This document shows positions 15,451-24,208 of a DNA stretch of 64,000 bases, piece after piece. The DNA lies in assembly GCF_900110275.1 (NCBI RefSeq), contig NZ_FODC01000004.1:186001-250000 (forward strand), given 5' to 3'. Under the pieces are notes generated by a model that did not search any database, was not told the DNA's origin, and saw only the letters and a program-made list of their open reading frames with translations. The translations under genes and the position numbers were made by a program. This stretch comes from Duganella sp. CF517 (lineage in GTDB: Bacteria; Pseudomonadota; Gammaproteobacteria; Burkholderiales; Burkholderiaceae_D). The stretch's first letter is position 1. Each line of letters starts with the position of its first letter.

Positions 15451-16005
15451 GTGGCAAGGGTGATGGGCGAGCGCGGCGACGTGGTGCCGCTGCTGGCCGA
15501 GGTGTTCCGCAGCTATGGCTACGAGGGCGCCAGCCTGGCGCGCATCAGCGACGGCACCGGCCTGGGCAAGGGCAGCATTTATAACTTCTTCCCTGGCGGC
15601 AAAGAGGAAATGGCCGCGGCCGTGCTGGCCCATATCGACGGCTGGTTCCGCGACCAGGTGTTCCAGCCGCTGCGCGAGGGCGCCGACGCGGCGCGGGGCG
15701 TGGACGACATGTTCACGGCGGTCGGCCGCTATTTCCTGTCGGGCCGCAAGGTGTGCCTGGTCGGCGTGTTCGCGCTCGGCCATGAGCGCGACCGCTTCGC
15801 CGTCAAGGTGCAGGCGTACTTCGCCGAATGGATCGCCGCGCTGGCGTCGGCGCTCGAGCGCGGCGGGCGCGCGCCGCAGGCGGCCCGCGAACTGGCCGAG
15901 GACGCCGTCGGCGCCATCCAGGGCGCGCTGGTGCTGGCGCGCGCGGCCGACGAGCCGGAGTTGTTCATGCGGTCGCTGGAGCGGATGCGGGCGCGCTTGG
16001 CATAG
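15451..16005 (+). CDS. TetR-family repressor (YxaF/LmrA-like)
   Basis: About 184 residues. N-terminal HTH: RGDVVPLLAEVFRSYGYEGASLARISDGTGLGKGSIYNFFPGGKEEM in short overlapping segments, with GSIYNFF as the recognition helix end; a helical ligand domain follows. Start choice: GTG at 15451, two bases after the previous stop, or ATG at 15463; no strong ribosome site separates them and translational coupling is likely. It probably represses its own operon through the inverted repeat upstream. Confidence 0.82.
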   Translation: MARVMGERGDVVPLLAEVFRSYGYEGASLARISDGTGLGKGSIYNFFPGGKEEMAAAVLAHIDGWFRDQVFQPLREGADAARGVDDMFTAVGRYFLSGRKVCLVGVFALGHERDRFAVKVQAYFAEWIAALASALERGGRAPQAARELAEDAVGAIQGALVLARAADEPELFMRSLERMRARLA

Positions 16006-16099
16006 CGTCGATGAACAGGCCCGGCGGCGGGGCCGACCAAGGCGGCGCAACGGCGCGGCGAACCGAATCGGTGGCGGCCGGTCAAACTTGTTTTGACGG

Positions 16100-17845
16100 G
16101 TGCCCGCCATGAATCCTCCGCTGACCGCCGTCCTGGCGCCCGAGCTCGCTCCCGACATCCTGCTGCGGCAGATCTACCTGAACGTGCGCGACTTCGCGAT
16201 CTTCACCGTCGATCCGCGCGGGCTGGTCACCAGCTGGAACATCGGCGCGCAACTGGTGTTCGGTTTCACGCCCGACGAGATCATCGGCAAGAGCATCGAC
16301 GCCATCTACACCGTCGAGGATATCGCGCAGGGCCACCCGGAGTTCGAGCGGCGCACGGCCGCCGAGTGCGGCCGCGCCACCGACTACCGCTGGCACGTGC
16401 GCAAGGACCGCTCGCAGTTCTGGGCCGACGGCATCCTGACGCCGATTCCCGGCCCGGCCGACCCGGCCCAGCCCCTCGGCTTCCTCAAGATCCTGCGCGA
16501 CGTCACCGACCGCAAGCTGGCGCAGGACGAGATCCACCGGCTGGCGTCGATCGACGTGCTGACCGGCCTGGCCAACCGCGCCGCCTTCGACGCCCACCGC
16601 GCCGAGATGGTGGCGCTGGCGGGACGCACCGGCCAGCTGTTGCTGCTGCTGATGATCGATCTCGACCAGTTCAAGGAGGTCAACGACCTGATGGGCCACC
16701 ACGCCGGCGACCACTTGTTGCAACAGGTGGCGCAGCGCATCCGCGCGGTCAGCCGCGAGAGCGATTTCATCGCGCGCATCGGCGGCGACGAATTCGCCAT
16801 GCTGCAGCTGTACGCGCCGTCGCCGGCCGCCGGCGGGGCGTTGGCGGAAAAGCTGCTCGAGTCGCTGCAGCAGCCGTTCCTGATCGACGGGCGCGACATC
16901 CGCATCAGCGCCAGCATCGGCATCGCCGTCTGTCCGGTCGACGCCACCACGCCGGACCATCTGCTCAAAAAGGCCGACCTGGCGATGTACCACGCCAAGA
17001 ACGACGGCCGCAACTGCTTCCACTACTACACGCAGGAACTCGACGCGATCGCGCACCGAAAAAACGCCGACCACAGCGAGTTGAAGCGCGTCATCAACGG
17101 CAAGCAGTGCTGGCTGGCCTACCAGCCCATCGTCGACGCCGTCAGCGGCCGCACGGTGGCGATGGAGGCGCTGTTGCGCCTGCCGGGCCGGTTGTCGCGG
17201 CACTCGGTCGATTACGTGATCGGACTGGCGCAGGAAATCGGCCTGCTGCCCGACCTGGGCGCGTGGGTGCTGCGGCGGGCCTGCGCGCAGCTGCGGCAAT
17301 GGCGCGACGCCGGATTGCCGCAGCTGCGCGTGTGCGTCAACACCTGCGCCGAGGAGCTGCGCAACGCCGATTACCAACGCCGTCTGGACCTGGTGCTGGC
17401 CGAATTCTCGCTGGCGCCGCCGGATGTCGAACTCGAATTGACCGAGCGCGATGCCATCGAACTGGAACGCAGCGGCAGCGATATCATTTTCCGTCTGCGC
17501 GAGCGCGGTTTTCCGCTGTCGCTCGACGATTTCGGCACCGGTTATTCGTCGCTCAGTTATCTGCGGATACTACCGGTGACGACCATCAAGCTCGATAAGA
17601 GTTTTTTGCATGGTGTACCGGAAAACGCCGACGCCAACGCGGTCGCCGGTACCGTCATCCAGCTGGCGCGGAGCCTGCGCTTGCGGGTCATCGCCGAAGG
17701 CGTGGAGAGGCCGGAGCAGGTCGGCTTCCTGCGTCAGCTGGGCTGCGGCGCGTTCCAGGGACATCTGTATTCGCCGGCGCTGTCGGTGGACGAGGCGACC
17801 GCGTGGCTGCGCGCGCAGGCCGCGGACGGCTCAGATCAAGCCTAG
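16100..17845 (+). CDS. PAS-GGDEF-EAL cyclic-di-GMP protein
   Basis: 581 residues, cytoplasmic. PAS domain about 20-140; GGDEF about 150-310 with intact RIGGDEF and the metal-site motif IDLDQFKEVND; EAL about 330-575 with MEALLR, ELTERD, DDFGTGYSSL, IKLDKSF, AEGVE and QGHLYSP all conserved. Both synthesis and hydrolysis of c-di-GMP look possible. No RxxD I-site is obvious before GGDEF (SRESDFIARI), although RESD at the right distance may serve. Its end overlaps the convergent DUF1501 gene by 15 nt. Confidence 0.92.
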   Translation: MPAMNPPLTAVLAPELAPDILLRQIYLNVRDFAIFTVDPRGLVTSWNIGAQLVFGFTPDEIIGKSIDAIYTVEDIAQGHPEFERRTAAECGRATDYRWHVRKDRSQFWADGILTPIPGPADPAQPLGFLKILRDVTDRKLAQDEIHRLASIDVLTGLANRAAFDAHRAEMVALAGRTGQLLLLLMIDLDQFKEVNDLMGHHAGDHLLQQVAQRIRAVSRESDFIARIGGDEFAMLQLYAPSPAAGGALAEKLLESLQQPFLIDGRDIRISASIGIAVCPVDATTPDHLLKKADLAMYHAKNDGRNCFHYYTQELDAIAHRKNADHSELKRVINGKQCWLAYQPIVDAVSGRTVAMEALLRLPGRLSRHSVDYVIGLAQEIGLLPDLGAWVLRRACAQLRQWRDAGLPQLRVCVNTCAEELRNADYQRRLDLVLAEFSLAPPDVELELTERDAIELERSGSDIIFRLRERGFPLSLDDFGTGYSSLSYLRILPVTTIKLDKSFLHGVPENADANAVAGTVIQLARSLRLRVIAEGVERPEQVGFLRQLGCGAFQGHLYSPALSVDEATAWLRAQAADGSDQA

Positions 17846-19030
17846 ATCCTGTCCCTTGGTGCCGAAGATGCGCTCCACCCCACCGGCATCGAGTCCGTAC
17901 ATGCGCGCGAACAGGCCGCCGAACATGGCGCGGTATTCGTTGAGCACCGGGTAGTCGCGGTTCTGGAACAATGTGTTCTGCTCCAGCCGTATCTGCTCGC
18001 CGCGCACCCGGCCGCCGGCGATGCCGCCGCCCAGCACCCAGTACACGCTGCCGTGTCCATGGTCGGTGCCGCGGTTGCCGTTCTCGCGGAAGGTGCGCCC
18101 GAATTCGCTGACCACCACCACCACCGTGTCCTTCCAGTCCGGCCCCATTTCCTTCGCATAGGCGGCCAGGCCGCGCCCCAGTTCCTCGAAGCGGCCGGCC
18201 AGATAGCCGGTGGCGCCGCCCTGGCCGACGTGGGTGTCCCAGCCGCCGACATCGACGAAGCCGATGTTGTATTTATCCTTCATCAATCTGGCGATGCGGC
18301 GCGCCTCCAGCTCGAAGCCCTTGGCGGTGATGGCGTTGCGGTTGGCCGCGTCCATCTCGCCGATCATCTCCTTCATCACATCCTCGCGCACCACGAAGCC
18401 GTCGCGCACCTGCCGCGCCAGCGCCGTGTCGCCATACATCGAGGCGATCAGCTTCGCCTGGCGGGCGTCGACGCCGGGTTTGCCGATCGAACGCAGCGCC
18501 ATGTTGGGCACTTGCGCGCCGCCCTGCATGATCAGCGGCAGCTGGTCCGTGAACGAGATGGCGCCGGCGCCGATGTTGGAACGATCGGAGTTCAAGGTCG
18601 TCGCCAACCGGTTCAGGAAGCCGGAGCGGTAGTCGCGCGTGCCATCGAGTGCCTGGCCCAGTTCTATGCTGTCCTGCGTTTCGAAGTGGCTGCGCGAGAT
18701 GTCCTCGGTGCCGGCGAACGGCACGAACGCCACCTGGCCGATGGTGAACAGCGGGTAGATACTCTCGCGCAGCGCCGGGTGCAGGCCCCAGTCGGCGTTG
18801 ACCGGCAGCGCCGCGTTGAGGTCGTCGCCGGGTTTCGGCACCGCGATGTTGGGCCGCGCCTTGTAATAGAACTGGCTGGAGATCGGCACCAGCAAATTGG
18901 CGGCGTCGTAGCCGCCGCGCATGAAGACGAACAGCAGCCGCGTCTTGCTGGCCGGTGCGGCCCACAGTTTGCCGGCCATCGTGGCGACGGGGAGCGCGGC
19001 CAGGGAGTGGAGCAGGGTGCGGCGTTTCAT
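17831..19030 (-). CDS. DUF1501 family exported protein
   Basis: 399 residues beginning MKRRTLLHSLAALPVATMAG, an export signal with a basic N-region. Then DUF1501 motifs of the alkaline-phosphatase-like superfamily: FVFMRGGYDAANLLVP, DVGGWDTHVGQGG and VSEFGRTFRENGNRGTDHGHG with His/Asp residues suited to metal binding. Function is unestablished. It follows the DUF1800 gene by 13 nt; the two families are habitually paired, implying a shared extracytoplasmic role. Confidence 0.85.
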   Translation of the reverse strand: MKRRTLLHSLAALPVATMAGKLWAAPASKTRLLFVFMRGGYDAANLLVPISSQFYYKARPNIAVPKPGDDLNAALPVNADWGLHPALRESIYPLFTIGQVAFVPFAGTEDISRSHFETQDSIELGQALDGTRDYRSGFLNRLATTLNSDRSNIGAGAISFTDQLPLIMQGGAQVPNMALRSIGKPGVDARQAKLIASMYGDTALARQVRDGFVVREDVMKEMIGEMDAANRNAITAKGFELEARRIARLMKDKYNIGFVDVGGWDTHVGQGGATGYLAGRFEELGRGLAAYAKEMGPDWKDTVVVVVSEFGRTFRENGNRGTDHGHGSVYWVLGGGIAGGRVRGEQIRLEQNTLFQNRDYPVLNEYRAMFGGLFARMYGLDAGGVERIFGTKGQDLGLI

Positions 19031-19043
19031 CGGCGTCTCCTCT

Positions 19044-20600
19044 TCAGCGGTGCATCAACTCCGGCGACGACAGCAGGAAGGTGTTCCATTCCTGCGGCGA
19101 CGTGGCTTGTTCGAGCGCCTGGCGCGTGGGCTGGCCCAGCGTTTGCTGCAGCGTTTGATAGTACAGCGCGTTGGCCAGTTGCGGGAAGGCGGGGCGCTCG
19201 GTCGGCTGCGGGCCGTCGGTCTTGAACAGGCCCGCGTTGCCGGAGCCGATCGCCTTGGCGATTTCAAAGCGCGTCGTCATCTGGCCCGGACTGGCCCAGC
19301 CGGATTCGGTGAGCGGATAGCCGTCCGGCGTCTGGCGTCCGTACAGCGGCTCGGCCATGCGGTTGAGCCACGACAGCATCGGGCCGGTGTTGAGGATCAC
19401 CTTGTCGTCGTAGGTCAGGCGCACGGCGGAGACCACGTAGTGCACCGGATCCTTGAACTTGCGGCCCAGCGACTGCGCGAATTCGTCGGAGGTGAACATC
19501 GTGCGCAGCACCGCCGCGATGTCGCCGTCGCTGGCGGCGAAGGTCGCGGCCATGCGCCCGACCAGCGCCGGCGGCGGTTCGTCGGCGACGAAGTAGACCG
19601 CCAGCTTGCGGCTGATGAAGCGCGCCGTGGCAGGGTGGCGGGTCAGGCGCTCGATCGCCTCGTCGACCTCCGCCAGTCCCCGGCCCTTGACGGTCTGTCC
19701 GAGGAATTCCTTGTTGCCGTAGTCGTGGCGGTTGGGATTGAACTCGAACAGGCCTTGCCGCAGGTACTGCGCCTGCAGTTCCTTCTTCACCTTCGGTTCG
19801 GCGTTGCCCAGGTTGACGCCGACGCCGGTGAGGATGCGCGCCAGTTCCTGCACGTCGCGCTGGCTGTAGCCGCCGTCCACGCCCAGCGTGTGCAGTTCCA
19901 TCAACTCGCGCGCGTAGTTCTCGTTGATGCGGTTGGCGGCGTTTTGTTCGTTGTCCAGGTAGCGGATCATGGCCGGATGGCGCAGGGTGGCGGCCAGCAG
20001 GTCGCGGAACTTGCCCAGCGCGTGCGGGCGCACCGCCTTGTCCTCGTAGTCGCCGACCAGCACGCGCAGGTTGCTCTTGCCCTGGTGGACGCTGAAGTGG
20101 TTCATCCAGAACCACGTCATCTGTTCCTGCAGCTGGTTGGGCGAGTACAGGTCGCGCAGCAGCGAGCGCGCCGCCGCTTCCTTCGCCACCCGGTTCAACT
20201 CCTGCTGGTAGGCCTGCTGCGCCGACTTCTTGTCGTCGTCGACGGTGATTTTTTCGATGTCCTTGCGTTGCTGGTCCAGCTCCTCGATCAATTGCCGCAG
20301 CGGCTTTCGGGTGATCGTCATGGCGTCGATCTGCGCCTGCGCGGCAGGCGGCAGCGGCGCCGGCGAGGGATGCAGCTGGCGATCGAGCCAGCTGTCGTAG
20401 CCGAGTTTTTCGGCCTGCTGCCAGGTGCTCTGGTTGACGCCCCAGCTGACGCGGTTCAAGGCGCCGGCCAGCTGCCGTGGCTGGACCGCCGAGGTGGCGG
20501 GGGCCTGGAAGGGCGTGGCGCAGCCGCCGAGGAGGAGCAGCGCGGCGCAGGCGGCCAGGTATCTGATTCGCATGGGCGTGATGGGCATGGTGATCGTCAT
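19044..20600 (-). CDS. DUF1800 family lipoprotein
   Basis: 518 residues. A lipobox LLLLGGC near residue 27 predicts a lipoprotein. The body has DUF1800 hallmarks: LNRVSWGVNQSTW, MTWFWMNHFSVHQGKSNLR, NENYARELMELHTLGVDGGYSQRDVQE and FISRKLAVYFVADEPP. The start could also be the ATGs at 20588 or 20573, which give a more standard signal length; no clear ribosome site distinguishes them. It is first in a two-gene operon with the DUF1501 gene. Confidence 0.83.
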   Translation of the reverse strand: MTITMPITPMRIRYLAACAALLLLGGCATPFQAPATSAVQPRQLAGALNRVSWGVNQSTWQQAEKLGYDSWLDRQLHPSPAPLPPAAQAQIDAMTITRKPLRQLIEELDQQRKDIEKITVDDDKKSAQQAYQQELNRVAKEAAARSLLRDLYSPNQLQEQMTWFWMNHFSVHQGKSNLRVLVGDYEDKAVRPHALGKFRDLLAATLRHPAMIRYLDNEQNAANRINENYARELMELHTLGVDGGYSQRDVQELARILTGVGVNLGNAEPKVKKELQAQYLRQGLFEFNPNRHDYGNKEFLGQTVKGRGLAEVDEAIERLTRHPATARFISRKLAVYFVADEPPPALVGRMAATFAASDGDIAAVLRTMFTSDEFAQSLGRKFKDPVHYVVSAVRLTYDDKVILNTGPMLSWLNRMAEPLYGRQTPDGYPLTESGWASPGQMTTRFEIAKAIGSGNAGLFKTDGPQPTERPAFPQLANALYYQTLQQTLGQPTRQALEQATSPQEWNTFLLSSPELMHR

Positions 20601-20713
20601 AAGGCTGTAGAGTACGCCAATCCGGACGAACTGCTATATTTGCGATGTATCGTGTGCTACAACATGTTACCGTGGCCCGCAGCGCGTCCCACGATTTCCT
20701 CATCGAGAACCCC

Positions 20714-22069
20714 ATGGCCAGATATCCGCTTCGCCTTCTTTCGCTATGCGCCGCGCTGTCGGCCGGCCACTGCGCCTTCGCCGCCGTCACCTTGCAGGTC
20801 ACGGCGTCGGCGCACACCGAAGCCGCCAAAGGGGTGACCAACCCGCCGGCCGATTCGCGCCAGGTGATGGACGTGACGCTGTCCGATGACTATACCGCTG
20901 TCAAGATGCCGAAGGTTGAATTGATCTACGACTTCAAGTCGCGGCGCTACCGCGTGCTCGATACGGTCAACAAGGTCTATGTCGACTACTCGCTGTACAG
21001 CTTCGCCGGCTTCCGCGCGATGGAGTTGAAGAACCGCGAGAACGTCAACGCCATGCTGGCCAAGGCGAAGATCGATACGCCGCTGAGCCGCCAGGTGGAC
21101 CGCGAGCATGAGCTGTCGGTGGCGGACGGCGAGGCGGTGAAGATCGACGAAAGCGCCGGCGACGGCATGCTGGAGTTTTCCAGCGAGGGCCGCAAGCTGG
21201 CCTCGTGGAGCAAGGCCGGCGCCAAGGTCGGCGCGGCCGACGCGGCGCGCTTCGCGCAGTTCCTGCGCTATACGCAGGCGGGGCATCCGCAGCTGCTGGC
21301 CAGGCTGGCCGGCGATGGCGTCATTCCCGGGCGGTTGACGTTCATCGTCAACACCGGCGTGGGCGTGCGCACCGTCAGCATCAGCGTCGCCGACGTGAAA
21401 AGCGCGCGGCCGCCGGCTTACGATCTGAAAGGCTACACGCCGCGCGCTGCGCGGCCGGGCGATGCCGTGGGCGGACTGGCGGGGGAACTGGATATCATGC
21501 TCGACCGGATGGCGGCGCTGACGCCGGAGCGGATCGCCGCGCTGCGCGCCGCCCATCCCTGCGACACCGCCGCCGACTACCGCGACGACCAGCTGCTCGA
21601 CACGATGCTGGGCCGGACCGAGTGCGTGCTGGCCACCGGCGAGCCGATGCTGCCGTTCACGCCGGCGCAGCTGGAGAAGATGCGCGAAGACCCGGCGGTC
21701 GCTCTGATGCTGGCAGCCGTGAGCCCGAAGAACAAGGAGGAGTACGAAGGCGCGGTCAAGACGCTGGCGGAGCTGCGCAAACAGGCCCCGCGCAAGGCCT
21801 ACGTGCTCAAGCTGCTGGAGGCGAACAACCGCCTGCGGCTCGGCCAGCGCAAGGAAAGCCTGCGGCTGTTTGGCGAGGTGCTGGAGGCCAATCCGGTATT
21901 GGGCGGCGCCTACAAGGATCTGGGGGATTTGCTGCTGTTGACCGGCGATAGCCCGCGCGCCTGGCGCAGCTGGGACATCGGACGCGCCATCGCGCCGAAG
22001 GTGCCGAATTTCACGGTGGTCAATGACTTCGAGGCGCAACTGCTAAAGCGCTATCCTGAATTCTTTTGA
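20714..22069 (+). CDS. Exported TPR-containing hypothetical protein
   Basis: 451 residues with a signal peptide (PLRLLSLCAALSAGHCAFA, cleavage near residue 23). The N-terminal two thirds are beta-rich and unrecognised; the C-terminal 120 residues (about 325-445) form TPR-like helical pairs (EYEGAVKTLAELRKQAPRKAYVLKLLEANNRLRLGQ, shown here only in part by pattern). Start chosen to place the signal peptide at the N-terminus; the open frame extends to 20645. Divergent from the DUF1800 gene. No function can be assigned. Confidence 0.65.
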   Translation: MARYPLRLLSLCAALSAGHCAFAAVTLQVTASAHTEAAKGVTNPPADSRQVMDVTLSDDYTAVKMPKVELIYDFKSRRYRVLDTVNKVYVDYSLYSFAGFRAMELKNRENVNAMLAKAKIDTPLSRQVDREHELSVADGEAVKIDESAGDGMLEFSSEGRKLASWSKAGAKVGAADAARFAQFLRYTQAGHPQLLARLAGDGVIPGRLTFIVNTGVGVRTVSISVADVKSARPPAYDLKGYTPRAARPGDAVGGLAGELDIMLDRMAALTPERIAALRAAHPCDTAADYRDDQLLDTMLGRTECVLATGEPMLPFTPAQLEKMREDPAVALMLAAVSPKNKEEYEGAVKTLAELRKQAPRKAYVLKLLEANNRLRLGQRKESLRLFGEVLEANPVLGGAYKDLGDLLLLTGDSPRAWRSWDIGRAIAPKVPNFTVVNDFEAQLLKRYPEFF

Positions 22070-22213
22070 TTGGTTTGGTGTCGGGTGGGACAAGGTGAGG
22101 CTCGAGGGAGGCTTAATGCGGCGTTCAGCGGGGTTTGGGCTGACGCTTTGGTGCATTAAGGGGGCGCCGCTACCGCATACCGGCGCCTGGCATGGCAAGA
22201 TCAGCTGTGCTGC

Positions 22214-22501
22214 TCAATGCATTGAAGCGGTCGACAGATCTTTTAATTCCCGTATGCTGATCTCTGACTTTTCATGCATACGCAGCAAAATCGTCGCTCC
22301 AACTGCCAACTTGCGGTGTCGGATTTTGCTGATGATGGGAGGCTGCACTTCCAAAACTCGGCACAATTCGGCGTCGTTTTTTAAGTTCATTTTTTCGATC
22401 AAGGTATCAAGCAACTTATTCGGGACGAAGCTGGATGGTTCCAGCGCCCGAGCACGATTCATGGCCTCGATCAGTTCCAGCTTTTTTTGCCGTACGTTCA
22501 T
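22214..22501 (-). CDS. Small HTH-like protein, 95 aa
   Basis: A short helical protein: PNKLLDTLIEKMNLKND, AELCRVLEVQPPIISKIRHRKL, then HEKSEISIRELKDL. The middle looks like a Cro/CI-type helix-turn-helix (residues about 45-65), a pattern I associate with unnamed small proteins of Burkholderiales. A perfect AAAGGAGGAG ribosome site sits 6 nt before the ATG, so it is well translated. Its upstream region contains two inverted repeats, so autoregulation is possible. Base composition is lower in GC than the flanking genes, hinting at transfer. Confidence 0.7.
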   Translation of the reverse strand: MNVRQKKLELIEAMNRARALEPSSFVPNKLLDTLIEKMNLKNDAELCRVLEVQPPIISKIRHRKLAVGATILLRMHEKSEISIRELKDLSTASMH

Positions 22502-22521
22502 GATTTGCTCCTCCTTTGCTC

Positions 22522-22588
22522 AAACGTGTCAAAAAAGACGTTTCCCAGCAAGGCTAGCGCCCACACTTTTGATCTGAATGTGGTGCGC
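22522..22588 (-). promoter_or_regulatory. Inverted repeats in the leader of the small HTH gene
   Basis: Two structures precede the gene. One is AAACGT...ACGTTT (22522-22543), arms 6 bp with a 10-nt spacer. The other is a 12-bp imperfect stem (22557-22588, GCGC at both ends, loop CAGATCAA on the minus strand) with one mismatch. Either may be an operator for the HTH product or an RNA hairpin in its 5' leader. Confidence 0.35.
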
Positions 22589-22678
22589 GACTCAACATTC
22601 TTGATAACCATGCAAGTTAATTTAAATAATACTACTTCGCGCGGAAAATTGCTGGGTTTAACAAATGAATTATCTTGT

Positions 22679-23374
22679 TTATTGCTTAAACGGGTTGACG
22701 TTTGTTGTTTCTTGTATGCAGCTTTTCGATAGTTGTAGGACTTTGTCTGTCATCTCGGCCGCCGTGTGCGAGTGGGTCACCATGATGGCGCACGCGCCGG
22801 TCGATTTTATTTCGCGGCGCAACAAGGTGAGGATGCTGTGGGCGGTGTCGGGATCGAGGTTGCCGGTCGGCTCGTCGGCCAGCACCAGCGCCGGACGGTG
22901 CACCAGCGCGCGGGCGATCGCCACGCGCTGCATCTCGCCGCCGGACAACTGGTGCGGGAAATCGCCGCCGCGCCCGCCCAGGCCGACGGCGTCGAGCATC
23001 TCCGCCGCGCGCGCCGTGGGCAGGCCGTTGAGCAGCAGCGGCAGCGCGACGTTCTGCAGCAGCGTCAGATGCGGCAGCACGTGGAAGGCCTGGAAGATGA
23101 ACCCCATGCGCGCGCGCCGCAGTTTGGTGGCGGCGTCGTCGTCGAGGCCCGCCATCGGCACGCCGTCGACGATGATCGGCGACTCGCCCGGCGCGGCGTT
23201 GGCGGCGATATCGGGGGTATCGAGGCCGGCGATAAGGTTGAGCAGCGTCGATTTGCCGACGCCGGAGTCGCCCATGATGGAGACGAATTCGCCCGCCTTG
23301 AAGGTCCACGAGAGGTTGGACAGCACCGGACGGCCGCTGGCATAGGATTTGGACAGGTTGCGCAGTTCGAGCAT
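22679..23374 (-). CDS. ABC transporter ATP-binding protein (second ATPase of the operon)
   Basis: 231 residues: Walker A GDSGVGKSTL (about 35-44), signature LSGGEMQRVAIARAL, Walker B LVLADEPTGNLD, H-loop VTHSH. The sequence is closest in feel to the LolD/MacB class and not to PhnC. It is last in a five-gene minus-strand operon that already contains a PhnC-like ATPase, an unusual redundancy. The start is 27 nt downstream of the preceding permease stop. Either the two permeases form a heterodimer driven by two different ATPases, or this ATPase serves a separate export step (inference). Confidence 0.82.
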   Translation of the reverse strand: MLELRNLSKSYASGRPVLSNLSWTFKAGEFVSIMGDSGVGKSTLLNLIAGLDTPDIAANAAPGESPIIVDGVPMAGLDDDAATKLRRARMGFIFQAFHVLPHLTLLQNVALPLLLNGLPTARAAEMLDAVGLGGRGGDFPHQLSGGEMQRVAIARALVHRPALVLADEPTGNLDPDTAHSILTLLRREIKSTGACAIMVTHSHTAAEMTDKVLQLSKSCIQETTNVNPFKQ

Positions 23375-23401
23375 GGGGACGGGGTCCTGGAGGGAAGCGG
23401 A

Positions 23402-24208
23402 TTAGCGGGTGAGCGCGCGGCGCATCGCGAAGCTGATGGCGTCGACCAGCGCCACCAGCAGCAGCATGGCGATGATGACGGTGGCCGCCTTCTGCATCTG
23501 GAACAGCGACAGGTGGTATTTGAGCATCTGCCCCAGACCGCCGGCGCCCACCACGCCGAGGATGGCGGCGGCGCGGATGTTGTTCTCCCAGCGGTACAAG
23601 GTATAGGACAGCATCTGCGGCAGCGTTTGCGGCAAGGTCGCGTAAAAGAAGGCGCTGATGGCGGAGGCGCCATTGGTGCGCAGGCTTTGCTCCGGCAGCG
23701 GGGCGGCGTTTTCCAGCGCATCGGCAAACAGCCGCCCCAGCACGCCGGCCGTGTGCGCGGCCAGCGCCAGCGTGCCGGCGAACGGACCCAGGCCGGCGGC
23801 GATCAGCAGGATCGAGGCCCACACCAGCTCCGGGATCGAGCGCAGCACGTTGAGCGCGGCGCGCACCGCCGCGCGCGGCGCGCGGCCGAAGCGGCCCGAC
23901 GCCGGCAGCGACAACGCCAGCCCGGCGACCACCGCCAGCAAGGTGCCCAGCGCCGACATCGACATCGTTTCGATCGTGGCCCACGCGGTCTTGGTCAGGA
24001 AACCGGCCGACAGGTTGGGCGGCGCGAAGCCGGCCAGCAGTTCGACCACGCTGTCGACCGCGTCGGCGGTGAAGAACTCGCGCCACTTGAGCGGCAGGGC
24101 GGCGAAGCTGGCCGCCACCAGCACCAGCACCAGCGCCATCAGCGCCAGCACGGTCCAGTCGCGGGGCGGTGGTTCGGGCATCTCGGTTCGCGGTTTGACG
24201 TCGATCAT
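23402..24208 (-). CDS. PhnE-like ABC transporter permease 2
   Basis: 268 residues with about six transmembrane helices and the cytoplasmic EAA-type loop near GASAISAFFYATLPQTLPQM, typical of the PhnE (phosphonate/oxyanion importer) family. It overlaps the upstream permease by 4 nt (ATGA), so the two should be translated together and probably dimerise. The substrate follows from the PhnD-like binding protein; a selenium or phosphorus oxyanion is plausible. Confidence 0.83.
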   Translation of the reverse strand: MIDVKPRTEMPEPPPRDWTVLALMALVLVLVAASFAALPLKWREFFTADAVDSVVELLAGFAPPNLSAGFLTKTAWATIETMSMSALGTLLAVVAGLALSLPASGRFGRAPRAAVRAALNVLRSIPELVWASILLIAAGLGPFAGTLALAAHTAGVLGRLFADALENAAPLPEQSLRTNGASAISAFFYATLPQTLPQMLSYTLYRWENNIRAAAILGVVGAGGLGQMLKYHLSLFQMQKAATVIIAMLLLVALVDAISFAMRRALTR

